A DNA stretch of 17,749 bases from Oscillospiraceae bacterium (lineage in GTDB: Bacteria; Bacillota_A; Clostridia; Oscillospirales; Oscillospiraceae), in assembly GCA_017537045.1 (NCBI GenBank), contig JAFYLN010000191.1, positions 1-17,749 of the forward strand, written 5' to 3'. Shown here in pieces: positions 1-11,023 of this stretch. The notes beneath the pieces are model-generated. The model was not told the DNA's origin and ran no database searches. It saw nothing but the letters and a program-made list of their open reading frames with translations. Within the stretch, counting starts at the first letter, position 1. Each line of letters starts with the position of its first letter. Made by a program: the position numbers and the translations under genes.

Positions 1-1028
1 AGCATCTGCGCCCCCGCACCAATCTGTTCTCTGCCACCTTCCGCGTGCGCAGCGTGGCGGCGCAGGCCATCCACGAGTTCTTCCAGAACCGCGGCTTCGT
101 CTATATCAACACCCCCATCATCACCGGCAGCGATTGTGAGGGTGCCGGCGAGATGTTCCGCGTCACCACTCTGGACATGGAGAATCCTCCCCGCCTGGAA
201 GACGGCAGCATTGACTGGAGCAAGGATTTCTTCGGCAAGCAGACCAATCTGACCGTTTCCGGCCAGCTGAATGCCGAGAACTTTGCCATGGCCTTCGGCG
301 ATGTCTATACCTTCGGCCCCACCTTCCGTGCCGAGAATTCCAACACCCAGCGCCATGCTGCTGAGTTCTGGATGATCGAGCCTGAGATGGCCTTTGCTGA
401 TCTGAACGACGATCTGGAGTGCATGGAATCCATGGTGAAGTTTATCATCAAGCGTACCATGGAGCGCTGCCCTCAGGAGCTGGCTTTCTTCAACAGCTTT
501 GTGGATAAGGGCCTGCTGGAGCGTCTGGAGCATGTAGCCAACTCCGACTTCGGCCGTGTCACCTATACCGAGGCTGTGGAACTGCTGAAGAAGAGCGGCC
601 AGAAGTTCGACTATCCCGTGGAATGGGGCATCGACCTGCAGACCGAGCACGAGCGTTATCTCACGGAGGAGATCTTCAAGAAGCCCGTCTTCGTCACCGA
701 CTATCCCAAGGAGATCAAGGCTTTCTATATGAAGCTGAACCCTGACGGAAAGACCGTCGCTGCTGTGGACTGCCTGGTGCCCGGTGTCGGCGAGATCACC
801 GGCGGCTCCCAGCGTGAGGACAACTACGAGATTCTGAAGGCTCGCATCGAAGAGCTGGGCATGAATCCTGCCGACTACGATTTCTATATGGATCTGCGTA
901 AGTACGGCTCCTGCCGTCACGCAGGCTTTGGTCTGGGCTTCGAACGCTGTGTCATGTACCTGACCGGTATCGGCAACATCCGCGATGCCATCCCGTTCCC
1001 CAGAACCGTGGGCAACTGCGAGCTTTAA
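1..1028 (+). CDS. asnS: Asparaginyl-tRNA synthetase, 5' truncated by the window
   Basis: Class IIb aminoacyl-tRNA synthetase that joins asparagine to tRNA-Asn using ATP in the cytoplasm. The reading frame is already open at position 3, reading [17 protein letters not shown], which is the start of the catalytic domain. The GTG at 45 is therefore internal, and the N-terminal OB-fold anticodon-binding domain lies outside the window. Class II motif 2 is visible as FRAENSN (nt 324-344) and motif 3 as GFGLGFER (nt 924-947). The [12 protein letters not shown] stretch is typical of AsnRS/AspRS. AsnRS is preferred over AspRS because of the GFGLGFER form and the very short C-terminal end [11 protein letters not shown]. 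The visible part is 341 residues of an expected roughly 460. The stop TAA is at 1026-1028, with a perfect hairpin 8 bases later. Confidence 0.96.
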   Translation, partial: HLRPRTNLFSATFRVRSVAAQAIHEFFQNRGFVYINTPIITGSDCEGAGEMFRVTTLDMENPPRLEDGSIDWSKDFFGKQTNLTVSGQLNAENFAMAFGDVYTFGPTFRAENSNTQRHAAEFWMIEPEMAFADLNDDLECMESMVKFIIKRTMERCPQELAFFNSFVDKGLLERLEHVANSDFGRVTYTEAVELLKKSGQKFDYPVEWGIDLQTEHERYLTEEIFKKPVFVTDYPKEIKAFYMKLNPDGKTVAAVDCLVPGVGEITGGSQREDNYEILKARIEELGMNPADYDFYMDLRKYGSCRHAGFGLGFERCVMYLTGIGNIRDAIPFPRTVGNCEL

Positions 1029-1036
1029 TTCAAGTC

Positions 1037-1068
1037 AAAAGGCGAACCACGAAAGTGGTTCGCCTTTT
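1037..1068 (+). terminator. Hairpin terminator of asnS
   Basis: A perfect 14-bp stem (AAAAGGCGAACCAC at 1037-1050 pairing with 1055-1068) closes a GAAA tetraloop and ends in TTTTC. It starts 8 bases after the asnS stop. The T-run is short, so it may be leaky. The same hairpin core is repeated at 1281-1310. Confidence 0.75.
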
Positions 1069-1105
1069 CGGCGTGTCGAAAAACCGGGGATCTTCTGGTG
1101 AGCTT

Positions 1106-1240
1106 GTAGGGGCGGCTATTAGCCGCCCGAAGTGATCATGATTTTTGCGTGTGAAAAACAGAGAGGAATGGTTTCGCTTTTTGAGAACAATACGAACATA
1201 TATAGAGAAATAAAAGCGGGCGGCGGGTCGCCGCCCCTAC
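1106..1240. repeat. MITE-like palindromic element with GTAGGGGCGGC ends
   Basis: This 135-bp non-coding element is bounded by perfect 11-bp terminal inverted repeats, GTAGGGGCGGC (1106-1116) and GCCGCCCCTAC (1230-1240). Each end also folds on itself: an 8-bp stem at 1110-1117/1121-1128 with loop ATT, and an 8-bp stem at 1218-1225/1229-1236 with loop GGT. The AT-rich middle has no convincing gene. A small open frame at 1132-1335 runs out of the element and lacks a ribosome binding site. A partial relative lies at 15345-15407. Such non-autonomous elements are common between genes in gut Clostridia, but the family name is not known to me. Confidence 0.7.
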
Positions 1241-1280
1241 GAATTCTATCGAAGATAATGCGAAATGATAGACAGTCTGC

Positions 1281-1315
1281 AAAGGCGAACCACTTTCATG
1301 GTTCGCCTTTTTCTT
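1281..1315 (+). terminator. Second copy of the GGCGAACC hairpin, with T-run
   Basis: A 12-bp stem (AAAGGCGAACCA at 1281-1292 pairing with 1299-1310) has a six-base loop and is followed on the plus strand by TTCTT, giving an uninterrupted T-run of six. It repeats the core of the asnS terminator at 1037-1068. Being next to the traX-like stop codon at 1314, it could also end minus-strand transcription, but on that strand the T-run is only three bases. Confidence 0.6.
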
Positions 1316-2198
1316 ATGCACCTGTAAGCAGCTGATAGATGTATACCGCAATAGAAATGGCATACCGGTGGAGCGGGTAGTAGAAATAGAAGAAATACTT
1401 ATTTCCTCTGCCTTTTTCCCCGTTGTACAGCAGCAGGAATGGCACCGCCAGAATCATATAATACTGCGGAAAACCCACCACAAAGCAGAGGGACGAGGTG
1501 CTGATTGCCTGCACTTTTCCGCCGACGTAACAGAATACACTGAACAGAAAGAGTACGGCAGCCTTTTTGACCTTATCTTTTGCAAAGTACATCATAATGC
1601 CCATGAGAACGAACAGAATCGTGTACTCCACATGAATGGGGCTTTCAAGAAAGCTGCATACAAGATCCTGAAATGCAATTGCAGTGTAAAGTGATGCACC
1701 ATAGTCCATGATGTTGACCTTGACCAGCAGCACCAGCAGAATATGGGGAATGCAGGTTGCTGCAATGCCAAGAATACCCAGAGCAATGCGTTTACCTGCT
1801 TTTTCCTGAATACCGCGGATAATTTCTTCTATCAGGATCACATACAGCGCAACATAAAAGTAAGTAAAAAAGATGTTGCTGTTGATGAAACTGCCGATGG
1901 AATCATGGAATAGAAAATTGGTAACCGTCACAAACAGACCGCTGCCCACAGCACCAAGGTACAGCCGCAGCAAAAATTTCTTTCTGTTCCGGGTATAGCG
2001 GATGCTCTCCGTCAGGGCGAAGAGAAACAGCGGCATGGCAATCCGGCCAAGGAGCCGCAGTTTCGTATTGTAAGTTTCAAAAATCGGGATTTCAAAGCCG
2101 TAGGCTCCCAGATGATCGATCGTCATAAAAACAACGGCGATCATTTTGAGCTGCCATGCATCCAGTCCTCTTCGTATCTGTGTCTGTAGAAGCGCCAT
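1314..2198 (-). CDS. TraX family multi-spanning membrane protein
   Basis: This 294-residue integral membrane protein looks like the TraX family. TraX of F-like plasmids is required for N-acetylation of pilin, but chromosomal Firmicute members have no settled function. It begins with a short basic segment, then a membrane helix containing the family-typical MTIDHLGAYG (D28-H29 in the acyltransferase-like fold), and continues as a series of about eight hydrophobic helices separated by basic loops. The ATG at 2198 was chosen because AGGAGG (2211-2206) lies 7 bases upstream. A longer frame up to 2255 has no ribosome site and overlaps the promoter. It is a single gene, divergent from the peptidase, with a good promoter at 2227-2255. 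The family call is by motif and topology; the substrate is unknown. Confidence 0.82.
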   Translation of the reverse strand: MALLQTQIRRGLDAWQLKMIAVVFMTIDHLGAYGFEIPIFETYNTKLRLLGRIAMPLFLFALTESIRYTRNRKKFLLRLYLGAVGSGLFVTVTNFLFHDSIGSFINSNIFFTYFYVALYVILIEEIIRGIQEKAGKRIALGILGIAATCIPHILLVLLVKVNIMDYGASLYTAIAFQDLVCSFLESPIHVEYTILFVLMGIMMYFAKDKVKKAAVLFLFSVFCYVGGKVQAISTSSLCFVVGFPQYYMILAVPFLLLYNGEKGRGNKYFFYFYYPLHRYAISIAVYIYQLLTGA

Positions 2199-2226
2199 GG
2201 AACCACCTCCTGTGTGTTTGCTGCTT

Positions 2227-2255
2227 ATTATAACTGTGAAGGATTTTTTGCGCAA
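2227..2255 (-). promoter_or_regulatory. Sigma-A type promoter of the traX-like gene
   Basis: Read on the minus strand: TTGCGC (2255-2250), a 17-base spacer, then a perfect TATAAT (2232-2227). It lies about 28 bases upstream of the start codon at 2198 and just ahead of its AGGAGG. Confidence 0.65.
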
Positions 2256-2315
2256 TAACTGCAGCGGAAATTTAATAAAATATTAAATACGATTGGCGGA
2301 CGTTTGTCTTTATGC

Positions 2316-2344
2316 TTGCAAAACGTCAAAAAATGCGATACCAT
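2316..2344 (+). promoter_or_regulatory. Possible promoter of the M28 peptidase gene
   Basis: TTGCAA (2316-2321), 17-base spacer, TACCAT (2339-2344), four of six consensus bases in each box. It lies about 30 bases ahead of the start codon. A 7-bp inverted repeat, GACGTTT (2299-2305) and AAACGTC (2321-2327), overlaps the -35 box and could be an operator. Confidence 0.4.
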
Positions 2345-2375
2345 AGGAAACATACAGACACCTCAGGAGGTAATA

Positions 2376-3629
2376 ATGATGGATGCAAAAGAAATTATGA
2401 AAATTTTCCAGGATACCGCTTACGTCCGCATGGGCGGCTCCGATGCCGAGCTGCGCTGCGCCAAATATCTGGCGGCGTGCTGCGAAAGGATGGGCTGCAA
2501 GGCTGAGATCGAAGAATTCCCCGTGGATATGGCAACCATGCAGGAGGCTGTTTTCGAAGCTGACAGTATCAGCATTCCCTGCAAGGGCTATTTGAATGCC
2601 GGAAGCGGCACGGTGGAGGCACCGTTCTATTACCTGCGCAGTACCGATGCCTATGCACTGAGCCAGTGCAAGGGTAAGATCGTCATGATCGACGGGTATC
2701 TTGGCTACTGGATTTATAACGACATTCTGGAAAACGGTGCTGTGGGCTTCGTGACCTATGACGGTAATGCCAACTATGCAGACCGTGACATCGATCAGAG
2801 GGAACTGCGCAGCTTTGTCCATAAGGGCAACAAGATTCCGGGTGTGAATATCAATGCCAAAGATGCCATCCGGCTGATCAGCAGCGGTATTCAGACCGCA
2901 AAGATCACCCTGAAACAGGAGGAGTACGAGGGTAAGTCCCGCAATGTGATTCTGGATCTGCCCGGTGAAATCGGGGAATACATCGTTCTGACTGCCCACT
3001 ATGATTCCACATCCCTCTCTCAGGGCGCCTATGACAATATGTCCGGCTCTGTAGGTCTGCTGGGTATTGCGGAACACTTTGCAAAATATCCCCACCGTTA
3101 CGGCCTGCGCTTCATCTGGTGCGGCAGTGAGGAGCGGGGTCTTCTGGGTTCCAAGTCCTACTGTAATGTCCATGAGGAAGAATTGAAAAAGGTCGCCCTG
3201 AATATCAACCTCGATATGATCGGCTGCATCATGGGCAAGTTCATCTCCTGCTGCACCACGGAAGAGGCACTGGTGCATTACATCAACTACTTCTCCTGCG
3301 AGCAGGGCTTCTCCGTTGCCACCAGGCAGGATGTCTATTCCAGCGATTCCACGCCCTTTGCCGATAAGGGTATCCCTGCGGTCTCCTTTGCCCGTATTGC
3401 TCCCCAGAATACCGCAACCATCCACAACAGCTACGATACCATTGCCCTTATGAGCGGCGCTCAGATGTGCGAGGACATTGACTTCCTGGTCGCCTTCACA
3501 AATCGCATGGCAAACGCAGCCAAGTGCCCCGTGGAAAAGAAGATTCCCGATAACATGAAAGAAAAGCTGGATATTTACCTGGCTCGCAAACGTGCCCCTA
3601 AAAATGGCATTCATCATGTTGGCGGTTAA
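2376..3629 (+). CDS. M28 family zinc metallopeptidase (aminopeptidase-like)
   Basis: This is a 417-residue co-catalytic zinc peptidase, predicted to release N-terminal residues from peptides. The expected metal ligands of the M28 fold are visible in order: H208 in AHYDS, bridging D220 in AYDN, the catalytic/ligand pair E252-E253 in SEERG, D280 in NLDMIG, and H350 in TIHNSYDT. Residues about 85-180 form a PA-like insert (GKIVMIDGYLGYW ... GAVGFVTYDG), as in several M28 aminopeptidases. There is no signal peptide or membrane segment, so it should be cytosolic and act in peptide recycling. The start ATG follows AGGAGG (2365-2370) by 5 bases; the adjacent ATG at 2379, with 8-base spacing, is equally possible. 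The earlier open frame from 2304 has no ribosome site. The gene is monocistronic, ending at the bidirectional terminator. Substrate preference cannot be read from the sequence. Confidence 0.92.
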   Translation: MMDAKEIMKIFQDTAYVRMGGSDAELRCAKYLAACCERMGCKAEIEEFPVDMATMQEAVFEADSISIPCKGYLNAGSGTVEAPFYYLRSTDAYALSQCKGKIVMIDGYLGYWIYNDILENGAVGFVTYDGNANYADRDIDQRELRSFVHKGNKIPGVNINAKDAIRLISSGIQTAKITLKQEEYEGKSRNVILDLPGEIGEYIVLTAHYDSTSLSQGAYDNMSGSVGLLGIAEHFAKYPHRYGLRFIWCGSEERGLLGSKSYCNVHEEELKKVALNINLDMIGCIMGKFISCCTTEEALVHYINYFSCEQGFSVATRQDVYSSDSTPFADKGIPAVSFARIAPQNTATIHNSYDTIALMSGAQMCEDIDFLVAFTNRMANAAKCPVEKKIPDNMKEKLDIYLARKRAPKNGIHHVGG

Positions 3630-3673
3630 GTCAAAGGTTCTATAAAATGAATTTTTCTCTGTAACTGCAAAAG

Positions 3674-3702
3674 AAACCCTCCGGTTTGAACCGGAGGGTT
3701 TT
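3674..3702. terminator. Bidirectional terminator between the M28 gene and atpC
   Basis: A 12-bp perfect stem (AAACCCTCCGGT at 3674-3685 pairing with 3690-3701) has a TTGA loop. On the plus strand the tail is TTTT. On the minus strand the tail continues as TTTCTTTT. It therefore serves both convergent units: the peptidase gene ending at 3629 and the atp operon ending at 3706. Confidence 0.85.
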
Positions 3703-3705
3703 GGC

Positions 3706-5630
<1,925 letters not shown>

Positions 5631-5644
5631 GCGGTAAAATTGTT

Positions 5645-6487
5645 TTAAGAACCTGCGACGATTTCCGTAATCTCCTGCGTGATGGCAGCCTGACGGGCAC
5701 GGTTGAACTTGAGGCTCAGGTCTGCGATCATATCCTCAGCATTGGAGGTTGCGGAGTCCATGGCAGTGCGGCGGGCAGCCTGCTCCGCAGCACGGCTTTC
5801 GCACAGTGCACCGTAGAGAATACCGCCCAGATATTCAGGAACGATGGCATCAAAAACTTCTGTGGCATCGGGCTCGTACAGGAAATCCTGAGAAACACCC
5901 TCCTGCTTCTGTGCTTCCCGAAGCAGCGGCAGCAGCTGCATGACCGCAGGGGTCTGGGACAGGACGGATACGAAATTGGTGTAAGCCACATAAACTTCGT
6001 CGAATTCTCCGTTGCGGAAGCCCCTGCACAACTGCTTTGCCACGGAAAAGCATTCGCCGATGGACATATCTGCAGCCATGGCGTGATTCTGGCTGAGCAT
6101 AGGAATCTTGTGGGAACGGAAATAATCCACAGCCTTTCTTCCGATTGGCAGAACCACCGCATCCTGACCGTTGATGCGCTGCTGCACCAGCTTCAGAATG
6201 TTGCTGTTGTAGCCGCCGGCAAGACCTCTGTCACCGGCAATGACGATATAAGCAACCTTCTTGACAGGCCGTGCGGTCAGGTAAGGGGAGGAGAAGTCAC
6301 GGTTGTTACGGGCGATATTGTCGATGGTATCGCGTAAAATTTCAAAATAAGGACGGGAAGCAGCAATCTGTGCCTGCGCCCGGCGCAGCTTGGAAGCAGC
6401 AACCATTTCCATGGCTTTGGTAATCTGCTTGGTAGACTCCATGCTGCGGATGCGGTTTTTAATTTCCTTGGTGGAAACGCCAGCCAT
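5645..6487 (-). CDS. atpG: ATP synthase F1 gamma subunit
   Basis: This 280-residue central shaft of F1 turns inside the alpha3beta3 head. The N-terminal helix has the family signature IKNRIRSMESTKQITKAM followed by MVAASKLRRAQ. The middle carries the GDRGLAGGYNSN motif of the Rossmann-like domain. The C-terminal helix ends with SLKFNRARQAAITQEITEI. N- and C-terminal helices are both complete, so the coiled shaft should be functional. AAGGAGG (6500-6494) lies 6 bases before the ATG. The gene begins 15 bases after the atpA stop. After its stop at 5645 comes the inserted palindromic repeat rather than the usual short gap to atpD. Confidence 0.97.
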   Translation of the reverse strand: MAGVSTKEIKNRIRSMESTKQITKAMEMVAASKLRRAQAQIAASRPYFEILRDTIDNIARNNRDFSSPYLTARPVKKVAYIVIAGDRGLAGGYNSNILKLVQQRINGQDAVVLPIGRKAVDYFRSHKIPMLSQNHAMAADMSIGECFSVAKQLCRGFRNGEFDEVYVAYTNFVSVLSQTPAVMQLLPLLREAQKQEGVSQDFLYEPDATEVFDAIVPEYLGGILYGALCESRAAEQAARRTAMDSATSNAEDMIADLSLKFNRARQAAITQEITEIVAGS

Positions 6488-6502
6488 GACGGGCCTCCTT
6501 CC

Positions 6503-8035
<1,533 letters not shown>

Positions 8036-8039
8036 TTAA

Positions 8040-8579
8040 TCAGAGTACGGTGCTGCGCAGCAGACTGCGAACTGCATCCAGACGATGGGAAACAGTATCA
8101 TCCAGCCGCTTGCCGTCGTAGTCCAGACGGACACCGCCCAGAACCTCCGGATCCACCTTATTTTGAAGCTTGACCTGCTTACCGGTTATCTGGCAGAGCT
8201 TTTCGGTCAGCTTTTCCGCCTGTGCCGGATTCAGGGAAACGGCTGTGATGGCGGTAACAGGCAAAATACCGTTGTCGCGGTTATAGCTTTCTTCATATGC
8301 CTTGCAGCAATCAAAGAAATGACGCATATAACCCTTTTCGGTTAAAATTTTGAGGAAATTCAGAACATAGGGCTGTACCTTTCCCCGGAAACTGTCATCG
8401 AGGATCTTGCAGCGTTCCTGTACACTCAGGTTAGGCGTGCCAAGCAGCCGGATAAAATCGGGCTCTGCACGAAAACTCTGCTCCAGAACGGAAAGCTCTT
8501 CCAGAATCTGCTTGCTGAGGCTTTCTTCCAGTGCCAGTGCGTACAATGCTTCTCCGTAAACACTTCCGACCTGGGTCAT
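8040..8579 (-). CDS. atpH: ATP synthase delta subunit (OSCP-like)
   Basis: This 179-residue peripheral stalk subunit links the top of F1 to the subunit b dimer and acts as the stator cap. It has the usual two-part layout: an alpha-helical N-terminal domain (VYGEALYALALEE to about residue 105) and a smaller C-terminal domain ending VDPEVLGGVRLDYDGKRLD then VSHRLDAVRSLL, which is the family signature. Length is normal. Its ATG overlaps the atpF stop in an ATGA (8579-8576), indicating coupled translation. The order b-delta-alpha is the standard bacterial one. Confidence 0.96.
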   Translation of the reverse strand: MTQVGSVYGEALYALALEESLSKQILEELSVLEQSFRAEPDFIRLLGTPNLSVQERCKILDDSFRGKVQPYVLNFLKILTEKGYMRHFFDCCKAYEESYNRDNGILPVTAITAVSLNPAQAEKLTEKLCQITGKQVKLQNKVDPEVLGGVRLDYDGKRLDDTVSHRLDAVRSLLRSTVL

Positions 8580-9076
8580 ACGCTGCCACCCAATTCGTCA
8601 ATGAAGCTGTCGATCAGGCTGTTCTGATCCGCTTCGTTCAGCTCACGGCCGACGACCTTGCCGGCAATAGCCATAGCCAGACCGGAAATTTCGTCCTTGG
8701 CATCGTTGAGTGCCTTCTTCTTTTCCATGGCGATGTCGGCGGATGCCTTGTCCATGATCGCAGCAGCATCGGCGTTGGCTTTGCGGATGATCTCCTCTTC
8801 GCGAGCCTGGCCGCGAGCCATGGCCTCTTTTACAAGACGCTCGCTGGTAGCCTGTGCGGCAGAGAGCTTCTGCTGATACTCGGCCTGCATGGCTTCTGCC
8901 TGAGCCTGGGCATCATTCGCAGCAGAATACATATCGTCGATTTCCTTCTGGCGTTCGGCGATAATGTTCATCACGGGAACGAACAGAAACTTCTTTGCCA
9001 CGAAATAGATGGTCAGAGTGTTCAGAAGAATGAACAGCGCAGTCCAGGGATTTACGCCCAAAAATGATTCAAACAC
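8576..9076 (-). CDS. atpF: ATP synthase F0 subunit b
   Basis: This 166-residue peripheral stalk subunit has one N-terminal membrane helix (about residues 9-31, WTALFILLNTLTIYFVAKKF) followed by a long charged, Ala/Glu/Lys/Gln-rich coiled coil (about 35-140) and a C-terminal helix that binds delta. Only one b gene is seen, so it probably acts as a homodimer. The start codon is GTG (9076-9074), chosen because AAGGAG (9090-9085) is 8 bases upstream and no suitable ATG is available. The gene starts 34 bases after atpE and overlaps atpH by four bases. Confidence 0.96.
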   Translation of the reverse strand: MFESFLGVNPWTALFILLNTLTIYFVAKKFLFVPVMNIIAERQKEIDDMYSAANDAQAQAEAMQAEYQQKLSAAQATSERLVKEAMARGQAREEEIIRKANADAAAIMDKASADIAMEKKKALNDAKDEISGLAMAIAGKVVGRELNEADQNSLIDSFIDELGGSV

Positions 9077-9110
9077 TTGCGTTGCTCCTTTCTAATGGGG
9101 TGAAAAGAGC

Positions 9111-9356
9111 TTACAGCAGGAACAGGATCAGGAAAGCGATGATCAGAGAGTAAATACCGGTGGTCTCAGCGATTGCACAGCCCATGATCATGGTAGAGCG
9201 CAGGGTGCCGGCAGCCTCGGGCTGACGGGCCATACCATCCAGAGCGTGAGCGACAGCGGTACCTTCACCGACACCGGGGCCGATAGCGCCGATACCCATA
9301 CACAGACCTGCGCCGATAGCCTTACCGGCGATTGCGATTGCAGTTGCTAATTCCAT
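9111..9356 (-). CDS. atpE: ATP synthase F0 subunit c, with Na+-type two-carboxylate motif
   Basis: This 81-residue rotor-ring proteolipid forms two membrane helices joined by the conserved polar loop ARQPEA (residues 43-48). The ion-binding carboxylate is E64 in AIAETTGIYSL. The first helix carries E31 in GPGVGEG, at the position of Q32 in the well-studied Na+ ring of Ilyobacter tartaricus. T65, T66 and Y69 occupy the positions of its S66, T67 and Y70. This full set is the pattern of Na+-binding rings, and the Glu/Glu pair matches the two-carboxylate type described for Fusobacterium nucleatum. The enzyme is therefore inferred to be Na+-coupled rather than H+-coupled. AGGAGG (9370-9365) is 8 bases before the ATG. 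It is preceded by atpB with a 49-base gap, where high translation of this multi-copy subunit would be expected. Confidence 0.97.
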   Translation of the reverse strand: MELATAIAIAGKAIGAGLCMGIGAIGPGVGEGTAVAHALDGMARQPEAAGTLRSTMIMGCAIAETTGIYSLIIAFLILFLL

Positions 9357-9405
9357 AAAAAAGTCCTCCTAAAAGTTGTTTATATAAATTTTATGGTTAA
9401 AGATG

Positions 9406-10305
9406 TTAAGCTGCCTTGACCTCTTCGGGAGCGGGCAGGGAACCGGCGATATAAACCATGGTCAGAAGCGTGAAAACATAGGCCTGAACGAAGCCGGAGA
9501 AAAGGTCGAAGTAACAGGAAAGAACAGCGGGGATGCCGTAGGTCAGGAAGGGGAAGTCGGGGAAAATTCCGGTCACATGCAGCAGGCCGGAAAGACCGAC
9601 GACGGCAGAGAGAATACCGAATACCAGTGCGATCTTCTTGCCGTTCTTTTTCCATAAATATACCAGTCCGCCGCCTACAGCCAGCAATATCACACTGGGC
9701 AGCCAGCCGCTTGCAGTGACCAGCTTGACCACAACAGCGGAAGCAAGGCTCAGGGAGGTGTAGATCAGGCTGGTGATAACACCGCCGCCTGCCAGATTGC
9801 CAAAGTGACGGAAGGCCATGGAAACGGGCTGTGCGATCTCAGAAATAATGTTCATGGGAGTCATGACCACGATAGGCTCGGTGAAGCCTTTCAGCCAGCC
9901 CACAAAACCATTGTTTTTGATGTTGTTATACCAGATGATCACGGAAACCATAACGGCCCAAACCAGTGTACAGCTCAGGTCAGCAGTGGAAGATCGGAAA
10001 AATCCGGTCAGGCCAATGAAAGAGCCGCAGAGGGAACTGAGGAAAATGGTGCCGATAAAAGGTGTCCAGTGGGCATTGTGCGCGCCCATGGATTCAACGA
10101 CCATGTTTTGCAGCATCATGACACCCTTTTCTACCATGACCTGCAATCCGTCGGGACGCTTTTTAAGCCGTTTGCCCAGCGTAACGCTGAGGATACACAG
10201 GAAAATGGTGACGAGCAAGTGGGAAACAGTAGTCTGTGTGATATTGATGCCGCCGAAGATAGGAATCGTGAAATAGACAAAAGCACCGTCAACACTCAAA
10301 TTCAT
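9406..10305 (-). CDS. atpB: ATP synthase F0 subunit a, enlarged
   Basis: This is the 299-residue membrane stator that supplies the ion half-channels next to the c ring. The essential arginine is R166 in AFRHFGN (164-170), and the last helix has the conserved GFVQAYVFTLLTMVYIA. Between these two landmarks there are about 65 more residues than in typical subunit a proteins, where FGN is followed by the last-helix region after about 30. The extra stretch (about residues 190-250) contains two further hydrophobic segments (201-218 and 225-245) separated by a basic loop, KKNGKK. The start ATG overlaps the upstream atpI stop as ATGA (10305-10302), and a weak AAGGTGG lies ahead of it. The reading frame is intact, so the extension is real rather than a frameshift product. 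Confidence 0.96.
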   Translation of the reverse strand: MNLSVDGAFVYFTIPIFGGINITQTTVSHLLVTIFLCILSVTLGKRLKKRPDGLQVMVEKGVMMLQNMVVESMGAHNAHWTPFIGTIFLSSLCGSFIGLTGFFRSSTADLSCTLVWAVMVSVIIWYNNIKNNGFVGWLKGFTEPIVVMTPMNIISEIAQPVSMAFRHFGNLAGGGVITSLIYTSLSLASAVVVKLVTASGWLPSVILLAVGGGLVYLWKKNGKKIALVFGILSAVVGLSGLLHVTGIFPDFPFLTYGIPAVLSCYFDLFSGFVQAYVFTLLTMVYIAGSLPAPEEVKAA

Positions 10306-10706
10306 GCTTCATTTCCACCTTTCTTGTTGAAATATTCCGAAATCGTGAGAACCGGGCGGGTGAAGATCAGCGGAATCACCAGCGCGATCAGATTAAAAAT
10401 GCCGCTCTTGGCGCAGAGCACCAGAATTAGAAACAGGCCGATCAGACGCCCCATATAAGACATCTGAACCAGCATCTGGCCACCCTTGACATCCTGCTTT
10501 TCGGCTTTGGCTGATGCTGCCATAACACCCAGAATCAAAACCAGATGGTTGAGCGTTGCGATTACGGAACCAGCCGCAGCACCCAGAACCACGCTGCTGT
10601 CAAAATAGCCCAGCACGGCGAAGACACCAATCATAAGTGCGGACAGGATCAATTCGCCAAACAGGACGGTCAGTGTCTGCGAAAGAATGTATTTACGATT
10701 ATCCAT
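10302..10706 (-). CDS. AtpI-like ATP synthase accessory membrane protein
   Basis: This 134-residue protein has four predicted membrane helices (about residues 13-34, 37-60, 83-101 and 102-118), followed by a short charged tail. Its size, topology and position directly before atpB match the ATP synthase protein I group, which is thought to aid assembly of the c ring or Mg2+ supply to the enzyme. Sequence conservation in this group is low, so the call depends mostly on context. A GGGAGG-type ribosome site (10718-10713) is 6 bases before the ATG. The stop overlaps the atpB start by four bases, so the two are translationally coupled. Confidence 0.8.
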   Translation of the reverse strand: MDNRKYILSQTLTVLFGELILSALMIGVFAVLGYFDSSVVLGAAAGSVIATLNHLVLILGVMAASAKAEKQDVKGGQMLVQMSYMGRLIGLFLILVLCAKSGIFNLIALVIPLIFTRPVLTISEYFNKKGGNEA

Positions 10707-10721
10707 GGAAACCCTCCCATA

Positions 10722-10982
10722 CTAATTGTGGTCATTAAAGGAAACGGGGGGCGGTTCCTGTTCTCCCGGCTTGTCCTTCGACATCTGCTCCATGGCTTTC
10801 ATGGAAACTCGGAAACCGTCAATTGCGCCGGAGATGCCCAGCGCGATACCGATGATCAGTACCCAGACACCAAGGCCGAACCGCTGGCGCAGCCAGACAG
10901 CTGCCAGAATAAAACCTGCCAGCGGGCCTGCAACGGAAAGCCCCAGCTGTGTCAGCCATACCAGCATATTAAGATTCTTCAT
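10722..10982 (-). CDS. AtpZ/AtpI-family small membrane protein, first gene of the atp operon
   Basis: This 86-residue protein has two membrane helices (about residues 7-29 and 36-58) separated by a short basic turn (LRQRFG) and a charged, proline-rich C-terminal tail. Small two-helix proteins of this type (AtpZ, ATPase gene 1 family) commonly open Firmicute atp operons, ahead of an AtpI, and have been linked to Mg2+ or Ca2+ handling and ATP synthase assembly. GAGG (10992-10989) lies 6 bases before the ATG, and the operon promoter is 42-70 bases upstream. The gene ends 15 bases before the next start. The family call rests on size, topology and position. Confidence 0.75.
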   Translation of the reverse strand: MKNLNMLVWLTQLGLSVAGPLAGFILAAVWLRQRFGLGVWVLIIGIALGISGAIDGFRVSMKAMEQMSKDKPGEQEPPPVSFNDHN

Positions 10983-11023
10983 AACACACCTCGGATCAAT
11001 TCTCGCCCATAATAACTTTAACT

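Noticed and set aside
1132..1335. Small frames inside and around the palindromic element downstream of asnS
   Set aside because: They cross the element ends and a terminator hairpin and have no start signals; this is non-coding repeat DNA.
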